Source: Acidobacteriaceae bacterium KBS 89
GTDB taxonomy: Bacteria; Acidobacteriota; Terriglobia; Terriglobales; Acidobacteriaceae
Assembly: GCA_000381605.1 (NCBI GenBank)
Contig: KB906756.1
Location: forward strand, 496,001-560,000
Direction: 5' to 3'
DNA length: 64,000 nt
Below the pieces are notes generated by a model. It was not told where the DNA came from. It saw nothing but the letters and a program-made list of their open reading frames with translations, and did no database searches. The translations under genes were made by a program, and so were the position numbers. Of the stretch, positions 32,027 through 41,203 are shown piece by piece (within the stretch, counting starts at the first letter, position 1; each line of letters starts with the position of its first letter).

Positions 32027-33269
32027 GATCATCGTTGAGGATATTGATTTCCTGCTTCAATGATTTCTGTGGGTCGGGGTTTGTGAAATTGACGCAGCCG
32101 TTGGTGGTGCATGCGGTCCCGTTGAGGGCTACGCTCATCTGAGGAGCACCGGTGAAGGCCACACCCACTTCAATCGGGAACGAGAGGCGCTGGCGGGTGC
32201 GTGGAATGATGTTGCCGTAACCCAATAGCAACAGGGGGGCGAAGGTGTGGGGATAGACGACTGAAGAGGAGCCGCTGACGGGATCGTCGACGCTGTTCAC
32301 GTAGGTCTGGGTGCCAAGGACGAAGGTCTGGCCCGGACCGACGGAGGCTGGCGCTGAGAGCGTGTTTTTCAGGTACAGGATACCGGGGCTGATGTGGAAG
32401 CCGCCCTCTCCACGTGGAAACCAGTCCACTGTGGTCTGACTGGATTTGAGATGGAGCCTCGCATCGTAGTCGACTCCGTCAATATTGAAGGGAGCGTTGA
32501 AGGCGAAGAAATTCACACTGGTACGGAGGTTGAGTCTGTATGCCATCGGTGTGGCGAATTCGACACCCAATCCCAGGGTGTCGGCCTTGAAGCCGATCGC
32601 GATGGAGCGGAAGGGTGTGACCTCCTGCGGTATCGTAGCTGGCGGCGGGGCGGGCACGGAGCGTACATAGCCCTCGCCGGCGGGTGAGCCATCGGATGAC
32701 GAAGTGGGGTCCAGCGTAAGGGATGCGAGGCTGTTGCCGGCGGGCTGGACGAGGTTGAGCGATGCAGACTGTGTCTTCTGCACACCAGAGGAGTTTGGGG
32801 GCGATGAACTGGCTGGCTGAGCGTTCACTGTGATGCAGGCGGCGGGCTTGGGTGGGGGTACGAAGGGAACGTAGGCACCATAGACATCCTTTGGAGGCAC
32901 AGCATACACCGGCGGGGCGCAGGCAGCCGGTAGAACGTCGGTGAGCGCACTCTGTACCGGCGCAGCACTAACGATCGTTCCTTCTTTCGGGGCGGAGATT
33001 CCTTGGCGAGGCTCGGTATCGGGCTGGGGAGCAGTCGCCGGCGTTGGCGGTTTGGGCCGCGTGGGAGTTGTGGATTTAGCGATACTGGCGGATCGCGTTT
33101 GCGATTTGGGGGTTGTGGGTTTAGCGATACTAGCGGATGGCGTTTGCGGTTTGAGCTCCGTAGGGGTTGTGGATTTGACGATACCGGCGGATGGCTTTTG
33201 CGCTAGAGCAACGGAGCAGAAAAATGCCAACGGAATCATCGGAAGAGCTGCGAGTTTTGTTTTGAACAT
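31971..33269 (-). CDS. Outer-membrane-like protein with Pro/Thr-rich repeat linker
   Basis: The 432-residue protein has a signal peptide (about 1-23). A low-complexity Thr/Pro/Ala/Lys segment with repeated SASIAKxTTP units follows (about 24-85), then a Pro-rich linker. The C-terminal half (about 215-432) has alternating aromatic strands and ends VGFAYHF, a terminal Phe typical of BamA-inserted barrels. The start is ATG 33269, with AAAGG 7-8 bp upstream, rather than the upstream in-frame codon. It is transcribed against rimM and trmD and separates these usually adjacent genes. Function unknown. Confidence 0.75.
   Translation of the reverse strand: MFKTKLAALPMIPLAFFCSVALAQKPSAGIVKSTTPTELKPQTPSASIAKPTTPKSQTRSASIAKSTTPTRPKPPTPATAPQPDTEPRQGISAPKEGTIVSAAPVQSALTDVLPAACAPPVYAVPPKDVYGAYVPFVPPPKPAACITVNAQPASSSPPNSSGVQKTQSASLNLVQPAGNSLASLTLDPTSSSDGSPAGEGYVRSVPAPPPATIPQEVTPFRSIAIGFKADTLGLGVEFATPMAYRLNLRTSVNFFAFNAPFNIDGVDYDARLHLKSSQTTVDWFPRGEGGFHISPGILYLKNTLSAPASVGPGQTFVLGTQTYVNSVDDPVSGSSSVVYPHTFAPLLLLGYGNIIPRTRQRLSFPIEVGVAFTGAPQMSVALNGTACTTNGCVNFTNPDPQKSLKQEINILNDDLKSYPVFPILSVGFAYHF
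33067..33206. repeat. Tandem coding repeat in the outer-membrane-like gene
   Basis: Three imperfect units begin near 33067, 33112 and 33166 (periods 45 and 54 bp). Each contains GTTGTGG-TTTAGCGATAC-like sequence and codes, on the minus strand, for S-A-S/G-I-A/V-K-S/P-TTP. Different unit lengths in multiples of three keep the frame, so length variation between strains is likely. Confidence 0.75.
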
Positions 33270-33460
33270 GGGCCGGCCTTTTTCTACTCGACGTGACGAC
33301 CTGGGGACATTGGTTCGGGTGCAAAACATCACAGTAAGATTTTCAACGAAATTGGCGACACCGCTCTACAACTTCCTAGTGATAAGGTGCAGTCAGCAGG
33401 GTGATCAATTAGTGGCTATATGGTAATCACCAAATTGGTTGTGCGGTAATCATCTTCTCT

Positions 33461-34273
33461 ATGCGCGTCGATATCATTACGATCTTTCCTGGCTTTTTTG
33501 CGGGCCCGTTCGACTACGGGATACTGAAGCGAGCGCGAGCGGCTGGGCTGGTGTCGATTGCCACGCATGACCTGCGCAGCTTTACGCACGATCGCCATCG
33601 CACGGTGGATGATCGGCCGTTTGGCGGCGGCGAGGGAATGGTCTTGAAGGCGCAGCCGATCTACGACGCGGTGCAGTCACTGCACGTTTCGCCGAAGGCC
33701 GAGCGACAGAGAAAGAAGGAGACAGTAATTCTTCTGTCGGCGCAGGGGCAGCCGTTTAGCCAGTCACTGGCGCAGGAGCTTGCGGCGACCGAGCGAGTGG
33801 TGATTCTCTGCGGGCGGTATGAAGGAGTGGATGAGCGAGTGAACGAGATGCTGTGCGACCGCGAGATTTCGATTGGGGACTACGTTCTTTCGGGCGGCGA
33901 GTTGGCGGCGGCAGTGATCGTGGATGCAGTGGTCCGGCTGCTACCAGGTGCGCTTGGGAATCCCGACTCGTCGCGCTTCGAGAGCTTCGGCGCTGAGGAT
34001 GCCGTCTCTGCGGATGGGCTGCCACGGTCGACGCATGGGGCGGGCGGGTTGCTGGACTATCCGCACTACACGCGGCCGGCGGAGTTTATGGGGATACCGA
34101 TTCCAGAGGCGCTGGCGGGGGGAAATCATGAGACGATTCGGCGGTGGCGGCGACGGATGGCGTTGAAGAAGACGATGGAAAACCGGCCGGACCTGCTGGA
34201 GAAGATCAAGATCAGCGACGAAGACCGCGAGATCCTTGCGGAGTTCGGATGGCGGGAAAATTGGGATCGATAA
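33461..34273 (+). CDS. trmD: tRNA (guanine-N1-)-methyltransferase
   Basis: The 270-residue SPOUT methyltransferase has the TrmD motifs [26 protein letters not shown] and [22 protein letters not shown] (the trefoil-knot SAM site). It then has [13 protein letters not shown]. It methylates G37 of tRNAs reading CNN and preventing frameshifts. It follows rimM only after an opposite-strand insertion of about 1.3 kb, so it probably needs its own promoter in 33270-33460. No strong Shine-Dalgarno is present. Confidence 0.96.
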   Translation: MRVDIITIFPGFFAGPFDYGILKRARAAGLVSIATHDLRSFTHDRHRTVDDRPFGGGEGMVLKAQPIYDAVQSLHVSPKAERQRKKETVILLSAQGQPFSQSLAQELAATERVVILCGRYEGVDERVNEMLCDREISIGDYVLSGGELAAAVIVDAVVRLLPGALGNPDSSRFESFGAEDAVSADGLPRSTHGAGGLLDYPHYTRPAEFMGIPIPEALAGGNHETIRRWRRRMALKKTMENRPDLLEKIKISDEDREILAEFGWRENWDR

Positions 34274-34367
34274 AGCGCTGATAGAAGGCGTTTTCCGTTC
34301 GATTGCGGCCCATAATTCGTGGATTTCGTGTACACTAAAGGTCGAGTCCAACATAGAAAGTTGTGTC

Positions 34368-34727
34368 ATGTCCATTCATCCGATTATGCAGAAGCTGGCC
34401 GCCAAATTAGAGCGGACCGATTTACCCGCATTCGCCCCCGGCGATACAGTTCGTGTACAGGTCAAGATTCGTGAAGGCGAGAAAGAGCGCCTGCAGGCTT
34501 TTGAAGGTATGGTGATTGCGTGCCGCAAGGGCGCGCAGGGTTCCTTTACCGTTCGCAAGATGAGCTTCGGCCAGGGCGTCGAGCGTATCTTCCCGTACAA
34601 CTCGAAGGTCGTCGATAAGGTCGAGAAGGTTCGGTCGTACGAGGTTCGCCGTTCGAAGCTGTTCTACCTTCGTGGTCTGCGCGGCAAGGCCGCCCGTCTG
34701 CGCGAGGTCGAGCGCGCCGCAAGCTAG
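34368..34727 (+). CDS. rplS: 50S ribosomal protein L19
   Basis: The 119 residues match L19: [30 protein letters not shown], then [21 protein letters not shown] and [14 protein letters not shown]. The start is ATG 34368. The open frame continues upstream into trmD, but the family N-terminus begins here. A GAAAG about 9 bp upstream is a weak ribosome site. A terminator hairpin follows at 34755. Confidence 0.96.
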   Translation: MSIHPIMQKLAAKLERTDLPAFAPGDTVRVQVKIREGEKERLQAFEGMVIACRKGAQGSFTVRKMSFGQGVERIFPYNSKVVDKVEKVRSYEVRRSKLFYLRGLRGKAARLREVERAAS

Positions 34728-34754
34728 TTTCTTTAGTTCCCTGTTTTCCACTGA

Positions 34755-34780
34755 GCCACGACTTCGGTCGTGGCTTCGTC
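34755..34780 (+). terminator. Terminator after rplS
   Basis: GCCACGAC (34755-34762) pairs perfectly with GTCGTGGC (34767-34774) around a TTCG tetraloop. TTCGTCTTG follows, a modest T content. It is well placed to end the ribosomal transcript before rnhB. Confidence 0.75.
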
Positions 34781-34814
34781 TTGCGCGATGGTTATACACT
34801 CGACTTCAACTAGC

Positions 34815-35582
34815 ATGGCCTCTCCGATTCCCTACCCTCGCACCCCCCGGGCTGTAACTGCGGCAACTGCAAAACAACGGATGCTGAAACAGTTGATATG
34901 CAGCGATGCGCCGGAGCAGGCTCTGCGATACCACGGGTTTCAACGAATTGCCGGAGTGGATGAGGTGGGACGTGGCGCGTTGTTTGGGCCGGTGGTGGCG
35001 GCGGCGGTGATCCTTCCGGAGTGCCTGGATGAGTTGGCTGAGGCAGGTTTGAAGGATTCGAAGCAACTCTCCCGGGAAGAACGAGAGACGTTGGATGCGA
35101 CGATACGGCGGATGGCGCTCGCAGTTTCTGTCGCTGAGATCGACGCAGAGACGATCGACCGCGTGAATATCTATCAGGCGACCCGTATGGCGATGCTGCA
35201 AGCGGTGCTTGAGTTGACGCTGGCACCCGACCATTTGCTGATCGATGCGATGCGGCTTGATCATCCGTGCCGCCAGACGAAACTGATTTATGGCGATGCG
35301 TTGAGCCTTTCGATCGCGGCGGCTTCGGTGGTGGCCAAGGTGCATCGCGATGCGCTGATGCGAGAGCTGGATGCAGTGCATCCGGGGTATGGGCTGGCTT
35401 CGCATAAAGGGTATGGGACGCCGGAACATCGACGGGCCTTGGTGGAGATTGGGCCGTGTGTGTTGCATCGGAGGAGTTTTGCCCCAGTGCGTGAGGTCGA
35501 TCCGGATGCCGTGGTTGAGGAGGCTTTGTCGGCGGAGTTGCTATTCGAGGATGCGGACCTCGAGGGGGCGGGGTGGGCTTGA
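34815..35582 (+). CDS. rnhB: Ribonuclease HII
   Basis: The 255-residue protein has the RNase HII catalytic residues in GVDEVGRGALFGPVVAAAVIL (Asp-Glu) and LIDAMRL (Asp), plus LKDSKQLS and SHKGYGTPEHRRAL. It cuts RNA in DNA:RNA hybrids and removes misincorporated ribonucleotides. ATG 34815 was chosen over upstream in-frame ATGs at 34770 and 34788, which give a low-complexity Ser/Thr start. No Shine-Dalgarno decides. It overlaps the downstream deacetylase gene by about 10 bp. Confidence 0.93.
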   Translation: MASPIPYPRTPRAVTAATAKQRMLKQLICSDAPEQALRYHGFQRIAGVDEVGRGALFGPVVAAAVILPECLDELAEAGLKDSKQLSREERETLDATIRRMALAVSVAEIDAETIDRVNIYQATRMAMLQAVLELTLAPDHLLIDAMRLDHPCRQTKLIYGDALSLSIAAASVVAKVHRDALMRELDAVHPGYGLASHKGYGTPEHRRALVEIGPCVLHRRSFAPVREVDPDAVVEEALSAELLFEDADLEGAGWA

Positions 35583-36301
35583 AGCTGATGTGCGTGGTGG
35601 CGCATCCGGATGATGAGTGTTTTGCGTTTGGTGGAGCATTAGCACTGGCTGCTGATCGCGGGATCGAGACATATGTAATTTGCCTGACGGATGGGCAGGC
35701 GGCGACCAACCGTGGCGATGCCGCGACGGGTGCAGCTTTGGGGGCGATACGGCGGGATGAGTTTCGGCGCTCGTGCGAAGTGCTGGGTGTGACTCAGCAT
35801 GAATTGATGGACTATCAGGACGGGCGGCTGGAGTCTGTTGAGTTCCCTGCTGCGGCGGGACGGCTGGTCGAACGGATGCGACAATTCAAGCCGGATGTTG
35901 TGATGACGTTTGGCGGGGATGGCGGACTCAATACGCACGCTGACCACATGATAGCTTCGATGTTGACGACAGCAGCATTTCACTGGGCTGGTCAAGAGAA
36001 GCGGTATTCGGATTTGGGGGTTCCGCACAAGGCGAAGCGGCTGTACCACCTGACTGCGAAGTTTCCCATTCCGGATAGACCGACTCCGATGATGATGCCG
36101 TGGACGGTGACGTTGGATATTCGCTCGGTGCAGAAGCGGAAAACTGAAGCCTTTCGGGAGCATGTTTCTCAGGCCCCGTTGATGGAGCGGACGAGGGATT
36201 TCTTTGCGAAGTATGGCGCTGAGGAGTTCTACACCCTGGTGGCTACGGACGTGCCGCAACCCGCGCGGCACACGACTGACTTGTTTGACGGATTAAGCTA
36301 G
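35573..36301 (+). CDS. PIG-L (LmbE)-family deacetylase
   Basis: The 242-residue protein has the zinc-binding VVAHPDDECFAFGG near its start and THADHM (second metal-ligand region) near residue 120. Members deacetylate GlcNAc-linked compounds, such as bacillithiol or mycothiol precursors and GlcNAc-PI. Which applies here is not visible. GTG 35573 has a purine-rich Shine-Dalgarno-like GAGGGGG and overlaps rnhB; TTG 35579 and ATG 35588 are alternatives. The 3' end overlaps the convergent DUF2235 gene by 4 bp. Confidence 0.85.
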   Translation: MGLKLMCVVAHPDDECFAFGGALALAADRGIETYVICLTDGQAATNRGDAATGAALGAIRRDEFRRSCEVLGVTQHELMDYQDGRLESVEFPAAAGRLVERMRQFKPDVVMTFGGDGGLNTHADHMIASMLTTAAFHWAGQEKRYSDLGVPHKAKRLYHLTAKFPIPDRPTPMMMPWTVTLDIRSVQKRKTEAFREHVSQAPLMERTRDFFAKYGAEEFYTLVATDVPQPARHTTDLFDGLS

Positions 36302-37443
36302 GTCTCCTCTAAAAATAATTGGCTGGAGTCGTCAGGCTCCGCGGTCGCCTTCCAGACAGGGTTGGTGTTCCAGTCGGGTGGCAGGTTTTTGGGACGGTAG
36401 GTTGGGTCGGTCGCAAGCTTTGTCCAGACGCTCTCGTGGATGACGGAGCCGGGCGTGATGGTTCGAGAAGCTCCGAGAGGGATGCGCCACTTTTTCTTTT
36501 TGGCAACGGAGTCGTAGTAGGAGTGGGGAAAGACCTCAAGGATCCACCATAGTTTGGTGAGTGAGTTGTGTTCGGGTTGATCGGGATTTGGGGCGACTCC
36601 CGACTTGGGGACGTGGCCGAGAATGCGATTGGCCTGGTCAGGGTTGATCAACAAGCCGAGCGAGACGGCTTCGCAGAGCATCCATTGCAATGTGATCTGT
36701 GACAGCCCGGATTCGGCGCTGGGGTACGAGCCGCCGACATCGGAGTGGACGCCGGCGAACCAGACCTGTTTTATGTCCTGACCGGGAAATGGCTCTCCCC
36801 ACCTGTTGTTGCGGAAGTAACAGCGCCGCTCGTCGATGGAGATGGCGTGACGGCCGTGCGCCATGTCAGGATTGCGCGCAGTGTACGGCAGCTTCAATGG
36901 GTCCCATATCCAGCCGACGGAGCTTACGGTGTCCCATAAGCCGACCAGATGAAGCGGACAGGGGCGGCAGAAGGTGGCCTTGAAGCCAGCGGCCACGTCA
37001 AAGGTGCGGACCTTTCCGGCCGCCTTCCTGGTTCGCTTGGCGTACATGCGAACGACGTAGGGGATGAGGCCCTCGTTGCCGGGGCAGAGCAGGCCGAACA
37101 TGTGAAGCACTCCAGCGACTGCTCTCGCGGTGTAGGCGCCTCGGCTGAAGCCGAAGAGGTAGACGTTGTCGTCTTTCTCGTAGACATTCATCAGGTAGCG
37201 GTAGGCGTCGGATACGTTGTCGAGAATGCCAGACCCAATGGCCATCCCGGCGATGACGGAGAGGGTCGCGCGTACTTTGTTGGTGGAGGTAGGAGATCCT
37301 TGCGTACCGACTCCGGGATGGTAGTAGCCGACCTGCCGTTTGCCGTCGATGATCAAGGCCTGATAGAGCTGGACGACGTTGGAGTTTTGATTGCCGTACT
37401 CGTTGCCAGTGCCGTCGCAGCAGATGACGATGTTCTTCGGCAT
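36298..37443 (-). CDS. DUF2235 (Tle1-like) alpha/beta hydrolase
   Basis: The 381-residue protein has the DUF2235 hallmarks IVICCDGTGNEYG at the start, the elbow FGFSRGAYTARAVAG (Ser near residue 95), LVGLWDTVSSVG and WFAGVHSDVGGSYP. Some members are type VI secretion phospholipase effectors (Tle1); many are housekeeping or unknown. No signal peptide, VgrG/PAAR or immunity-like gene is adjacent, so an effector role is not supported here. The start is ATG 37443 with GGGAGA 6 bp upstream; the longer open frame upstream is not family-like. Confidence 0.88.
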   Translation of the reverse strand: MPKNIVICCDGTGNEYGNQNSNVVQLYQALIIDGKRQVGYYHPGVGTQGSPTSTNKVRATLSVIAGMAIGSGILDNVSDAYRYLMNVYEKDDNVYLFGFSRGAYTARAVAGVLHMFGLLCPGNEGLIPYVVRMYAKRTRKAAGKVRTFDVAAGFKATFCRPCPLHLVGLWDTVSSVGWIWDPLKLPYTARNPDMAHGRHAISIDERRCYFRNNRWGEPFPGQDIKQVWFAGVHSDVGGSYPSAESGLSQITLQWMLCEAVSLGLLINPDQANRILGHVPKSGVAPNPDQPEHNSLTKLWWILEVFPHSYYDSVAKKKKWRIPLGASRTITPGSVIHESVWTKLATDPTYRPKNLPPDWNTNPVWKATAEPDDSSQLFLEET

Positions 37444-37542
37444 TTGGATCTCCCTTGAGTGAGCGGTGAACGAATCATAGCGGCAGGGCGTGAGGAAGGA
37501 AAGCGATGGACCTCTGTAGACTGAATCGACGTGAGGGTTGTG

Positions 37543-38139
37543 ATGGATGGAATCGGGATGGAGACCGCGGTTGATCCGATCGCGTTGTTTGGCGCGTGGC
37601 TGAAGGATGCTCGAGCGAGTGAGCCGAACGATGCGACTGCAGTGGCGCTGGCAACGGCGACTCGCGATGGTGCGCCCAGCGTCAGGATGGTGTTGATGAA
37701 GCAGGTTGACCAACGGGGGTTCTCCTTCTACACAAACGCGGAGAGCCAGAAGGGCTTGGAGCTTGCTGAGAATCCGCATGCGGCGATGTGTTTTCACTGG
37801 AAGTCGCTGCGGCGGCAGGTGAGAATTACGGGAACAGTTACAGAGTTGCCTGGAGCTGAGGCGGACGATTACTTTCACAGCCGGTCGAGGCTGAGTCAGC
37901 TTGGAGCGTTGGCATCGCAGCAGAGCCGGGTGCTGGCTAGTCGAGAGTTGTTGGTGGCGCGGGTCGAAAAGTTGGAAGAGGTGTTTCCGGGAGAGGTTCC
38001 GCGACCGGATTATTGGCGAGGCTATGTGCTGAGGCCCGAGCGTATCGAGTTCTGGAAGGATGGGGCGGGGAGGTTGCATGACCGCATTCTGTTTTCACGA
38101 AGCGAAGATTCGTGGCGTAAGGAGCGATTGTTTCCTTAG
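37543..38139 (+). CDS. pdxH: Pyridoxamine 5'-phosphate oxidase
   Basis: The 198-residue FMN enzyme has RMVLMKQVDQRGFSFYTNAESQKG (FMN site), then FHWKSLRRQVRITG and the C-terminal RPERIEFWKD...RLHDRI...W-x-x-x-RLFP. It oxidises pyridoxine or pyridoxamine phosphate to PLP. ATG 37543 has GAGGG five bases upstream and was preferred over GTG 37531. The gene is convergent with the cupin gene, overlapping by 4 bp. Confidence 0.95.
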   Translation: MDGIGMETAVDPIALFGAWLKDARASEPNDATAVALATATRDGAPSVRMVLMKQVDQRGFSFYTNAESQKGLELAENPHAAMCFHWKSLRRQVRITGTVTELPGAEADDYFHSRSRLSQLGALASQQSRVLASRELLVARVEKLEEVFPGEVPRPDYWRGYVLRPERIEFWKDGAGRLHDRILFSRSEDSWRKERLFP

Positions 38140-38741
38140 ATCTGTTGCCAGAGTTTTGGGAGAGCGCCAGAGGCTCCGGTGAGCGGGTCGGAGGCGGGAA
38201 AGCGGACGTGGCGCACACGCTCGAGGACTTCGGGAGTGGCAGCGGTGCGGCAGATATCCCAGTGTTCGTTCTCGGGGTATGCGCCGATGACGAGGAAGTC
38301 GTCGGAGGCTGTGATGCGGCAGTGGCCGGTTCCTGCGGGAAGCACGACAACGTCGCCGGCGTGAACGGTGACAGGCTCGCCGCCTTCGCCGCCGAGGACG
38401 AGGTCGGCGTGACCTTCGGCGAAGCCGAGCACTTCGTGTGCGGTGGAGTGATAGTGGTGGAAGGAGTAGACGCCGTTGCGCCATTGCGGCGGCCATCCAT
38501 TGGCGGTGAAGCTGCGCTCCATTGCTGCGGCGCGGTCGTTGCTTGGCGGTACGGCGTTGCGGTAGATGAGGACTGGCAAGGGATTGTTTGGCATCCAGCC
38601 GTTGGACTTGAGGTGGAGTTGCTGAGGCGCCGTGTTTGATGGAGCGTCCACTTTGGATGCTGAGGCACTATCGCCTCCTACGGTTGCTGCGGCGATGATT
38701 CCGGCAGTGAAATGTCTACGATCGATCGGCTTCATTGACAT
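38136..38741 (-). CDS. Cupin-domain protein with Tat-like signal
   Basis: The 201 residues begin MSMKPIDRRHFTAGIIAAATVGG, a twin-arginine-like signal. One cupin barrel follows, with FHHYHSTAHEVLGFAEG (metal-binding His and Glu) and GDVVVLPAGTGHCRI. It is probably a periplasmic metal-dependent isomerase, dioxygenase or binding protein of unknown substrate. AGGA lies 5 bp before ATG 38741. It starts 17 bp after the DUF1800 gene and is probably cotranscribed. Confidence 0.8.
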   Translation of the reverse strand: MSMKPIDRRHFTAGIIAAATVGGDSASASKVDAPSNTAPQQLHLKSNGWMPNNPLPVLIYRNAVPPSNDRAAAMERSFTANGWPPQWRNGVYSFHHYHSTAHEVLGFAEGHADLVLGGEGGEPVTVHAGDVVVLPAGTGHCRITASDDFLVIGAYPENEHWDICRTAATPEVLERVRHVRFPASDPLTGASGALPKLWQQI

Positions 38742-38757
38742 TCGATTCCTGTGTGCT

Positions 38758-40836
38758 TCAGCGGACTTGAAACTCCGGGCTGCCCATGACGAGGGCAGTG
38801 AGCAGGTTAAGGGTGTCGGTGGAGTTGGCTGCGGGCAAACTGGCGATCTGTTTGTGGATGAGTTGATTTGTCTGGGCAGAGACGTCGCCGCCGATCAGAG
38901 CCGACTCGAGGGCGTGGAGGGCGATGTCCTGACCGGTTGGGGCGGAGGGCTGCTGGGTTGTCGCGTCGGACTCGGCGGTGAGAGTCGCTTTGGCATATTT
39001 TGCGCGGGGCGAATTCTTTGGTGCTAATGCGTCGGTTTTGGCTGCGGGCTGGGGCATTAGACTTAGGGCGAGAACATGGGCGGAGTCGAATTTCTGGTTG
39101 GCGAATTTGCTTCCCGTGAGAGCGTAGGCGAAGTTGAGGCGGTCGACGAGAGCGGTGGAGTTCATCCAGTGGTCGGCGGTGATGTAGTAGCCAGTGGGAG
39201 GAAGAGCGAAGTAGAGCCGCATACCCATGGAGTTGATGGTGTTGACGAGAGCTCCGGGGCTGGCGGGATCGGTCGCTGTGGTGCGAAAAGCGGAGGCGAG
39301 GAACTCCATCGGCGTTTTGATCTTGTTGCGGAAGTATTTTTTGGAGTTGAACTCAGGCGATTCGACTAGAGTGCGGAGGATGGCTTTGATGTCGCCGTCG
39401 GTCGAGAGGTAAGTGGCCGCCATGCGGTCGACAAGCGCGGGAGGTGGATCGTCGGCGACGAAGCGCTGGGCGAGTTTGTAACTGATGAAGTGTGCCGTCT
39501 TTGGGTTCGCGGCGAGGATGGTGAGAGCTTCGACGCCTTCGGTCATGCCGGCTGGGATGTCTGGCGGGAGGTTTGCTGCCCGGAGGTCCGTTGTGGAGAT
39601 GGTGTAGCCGAACCATTGGTTGGGTCCGGGCTCGTGGAGTTTGACGTTGAATTGGAAGGGACCTGCCTGATAAGGGCGATCGACGGTCCAGCCGGTGAGG
39701 ATGGTGGAGAGAGCGGTGACATCGGCCTGCGTGTAGCCGCCGTCGACCCCGACGGTGTGAAGCTCCATCACTTCCCTGCCGTAGTTCTCGTTGAGGCCTC
39801 GGTTACCTTTCTTTGCGATCGGGTTGACGCCGTTGGCGAGCGAGTTGGGGCCGATCGAGAGCCAGTTGTCGAGGTAAACCATCATGGCGGGGCTTGTTGC
39901 GGTGGCGATGAGGAGGTCGCGGAACTTGCCGAGGGCGTGTTTGCGGATGGCATCGCGCTCGTAGCTTGTGGTGTACCACTGGTCGGAATCTTTACCGATG
40001 TAGATGTTGAAGTGATTGAACCAGAAGTCCGTCATGACCTCCTGGAGCTGGCGCTCGGAGAGAATGGCGCGGAGAAACTTTGCCTGCGAGAGCTCGTTGA
40101 TGATCTGGTAGGAGGCTCCTATGTTCGCGGCCATTGCGTAGAACAACTCGCGCTCGCGAGGGTTGAAGTTGTTGAGGAGGAGATTTTTCTGATCGCCGGC
40201 GACGTAGGTTGTGAAGGCGATGCGGTCGGATACGGGAAGCTTGATGAGTGCGGCCATGCGCTGATTTTTTGGCAGGGAGAATAGGTCTCCGGCTATGCGC
40301 GCGGCTGTGGCCTGGTCGGTTTTCTTTTGTTCGGCGACTTCGGCATCGGTTGGCGGCGTGATGTTGGGTTGGCCGTTGGCGTTAATTTTTTTTGCTTCGA
40401 GATCCTTTTTGTATTTGTAGACCTGGACCTCGTACATGGCTGCGAGGTTGGAGTCGGCGGGATAGGGACGTTTGCCTTCGGCTACCTGCTGGACGGCGCC
40501 ACGACCGGGAAAGACGAGGAGGGCCTGTTCGGGCTGCATGTTGAGCGTGGGGTAGTCGTTGAGACGCTTGTCGAGGACAGGATCGGGAATGGTGGCAGGG
40601 TTGAGTTGCTGCTCGAACCATTTCTCTGGCGTGATCGCAAGGACCTGCTCGAGGTCGCCAGGGCGTGGCCCGAAGGTGAAGCGGTTGAGAAGCTGTTGGG
40701 CCTTCTCCTGTGGACTAAGCGCGACGAGCGCAGCAGGTTTTGCTGCCGGAGGTTTGGGTTTTGCGTTGCTCTTTTTCTGGGCGTGCAGGGGCGCTACGAC
40801 AATGAGCAGGGCAAGAGCTGTGGCGAAACCTCGCAT
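38758..40836 (-). CDS. Exported DUF1800-family protein
   Basis: The 692-residue protein has a signal peptide (ending APLHAQ), a basic Lys/Pro linker, and then the DUF1800 body. Visible family motifs are LLNRFTFGPRPGDLEQV, MTDFWFNHFNIY, NENYGREVMELHTVG and TILTGW. DUF1800 proteins usually accompany a DUF1501 partner in Acidobacteria and Planctomycetes and their activity is unknown; here the partner is a cupin protein instead. ATG 40836 with GAGG 6 bp upstream was chosen over the in-frame TTG 40875. Confidence 0.87.
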   Translation of the reverse strand: MRGFATALALLIVVAPLHAQKKSNAKPKPPAAKPAALVALSPQEKAQQLLNRFTFGPRPGDLEQVLAITPEKWFEQQLNPATIPDPVLDKRLNDYPTLNMQPEQALLVFPGRGAVQQVAEGKRPYPADSNLAAMYEVQVYKYKKDLEAKKINANGQPNITPPTDAEVAEQKKTDQATAARIAGDLFSLPKNQRMAALIKLPVSDRIAFTTYVAGDQKNLLLNNFNPRERELFYAMAANIGASYQIINELSQAKFLRAILSERQLQEVMTDFWFNHFNIYIGKDSDQWYTTSYERDAIRKHALGKFRDLLIATATSPAMMVYLDNWLSIGPNSLANGVNPIAKKGNRGLNENYGREVMELHTVGVDGGYTQADVTALSTILTGWTVDRPYQAGPFQFNVKLHEPGPNQWFGYTISTTDLRAANLPPDIPAGMTEGVEALTILAANPKTAHFISYKLAQRFVADDPPPALVDRMAATYLSTDGDIKAILRTLVESPEFNSKKYFRNKIKTPMEFLASAFRTTATDPASPGALVNTINSMGMRLYFALPPTGYYITADHWMNSTALVDRLNFAYALTGSKFANQKFDSAHVLALSLMPQPAAKTDALAPKNSPRAKYAKATLTAESDATTQQPSAPTGQDIALHALESALIGGDVSAQTNQLIHKQIASLPAANSTDTLNLLTALVMGSPEFQVR

Positions 40837-40900
40837 CAGGCGCCTCGATGGGTTAGACCAATAGGGCGTGGGCAAGTTGCGTCTTTACGGCCCCTGAGGG

Positions 40901-41161
40901 TACCCCCCCTTATTGCCCGCGCGTAAACCTTTTATTATCATTATCTTACGGGTAGTGATCTCCTGCAAAATACTACAAATAAAGGACTTGCGTCCAAAAT
41001 AGTCCAAATAAAAGACTTAACGCGTTATGGAAGGTTACTCGTTCGTTTTTCCCACTATTACAAGTATAGAGAATTGAGGAGAACTAATACGCCAACTTGA
41101 TCTCCTTGTTTTTCAATGGGTTAGATGGTTTTGGGACTTGACATGCGATTTTTGGGCAGAA
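40901..41161. repeat. Interspersed intergenic repeat, family A, copy 2
   Basis: This is the second copy of the 260-bp element at 16321-16581, in the same orientation. Both ends are conserved (C-run plus CGCGCGTAAACCTTTTATT; TTGACATGCGATTTTTGGGC), as are the internal blocks CTGCAAAATA, GTCCAAAATAGTC and AACTAATACGCCAA. The central hairpin of copy 1 is not preserved. It fills the 367-bp gap between the DUF1800 and msrQ genes, both minus strand. Nothing else was seen in the gap. Confidence 0.85.
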
Positions 41162-41203
41162 TTCAAAGAATCTTTTTCGGCAATGGCAGAATCCCCAATT
41201 CAC

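Noticed and set aside
36298..37443. DUF2235 gene plus neighbours as a type VI toxin-immunity module
   Set aside because: No VgrG, PAAR, chaperone or small partner gene adjacent; neighbours are a PIG-L deacetylase and pdxH.
38136..40836. DUF1800-cupin pair as the usual DUF1800-DUF1501 system
   Set aside because: The small gene has a clear cupin motif and is too short (201 residues) to be DUF1501.
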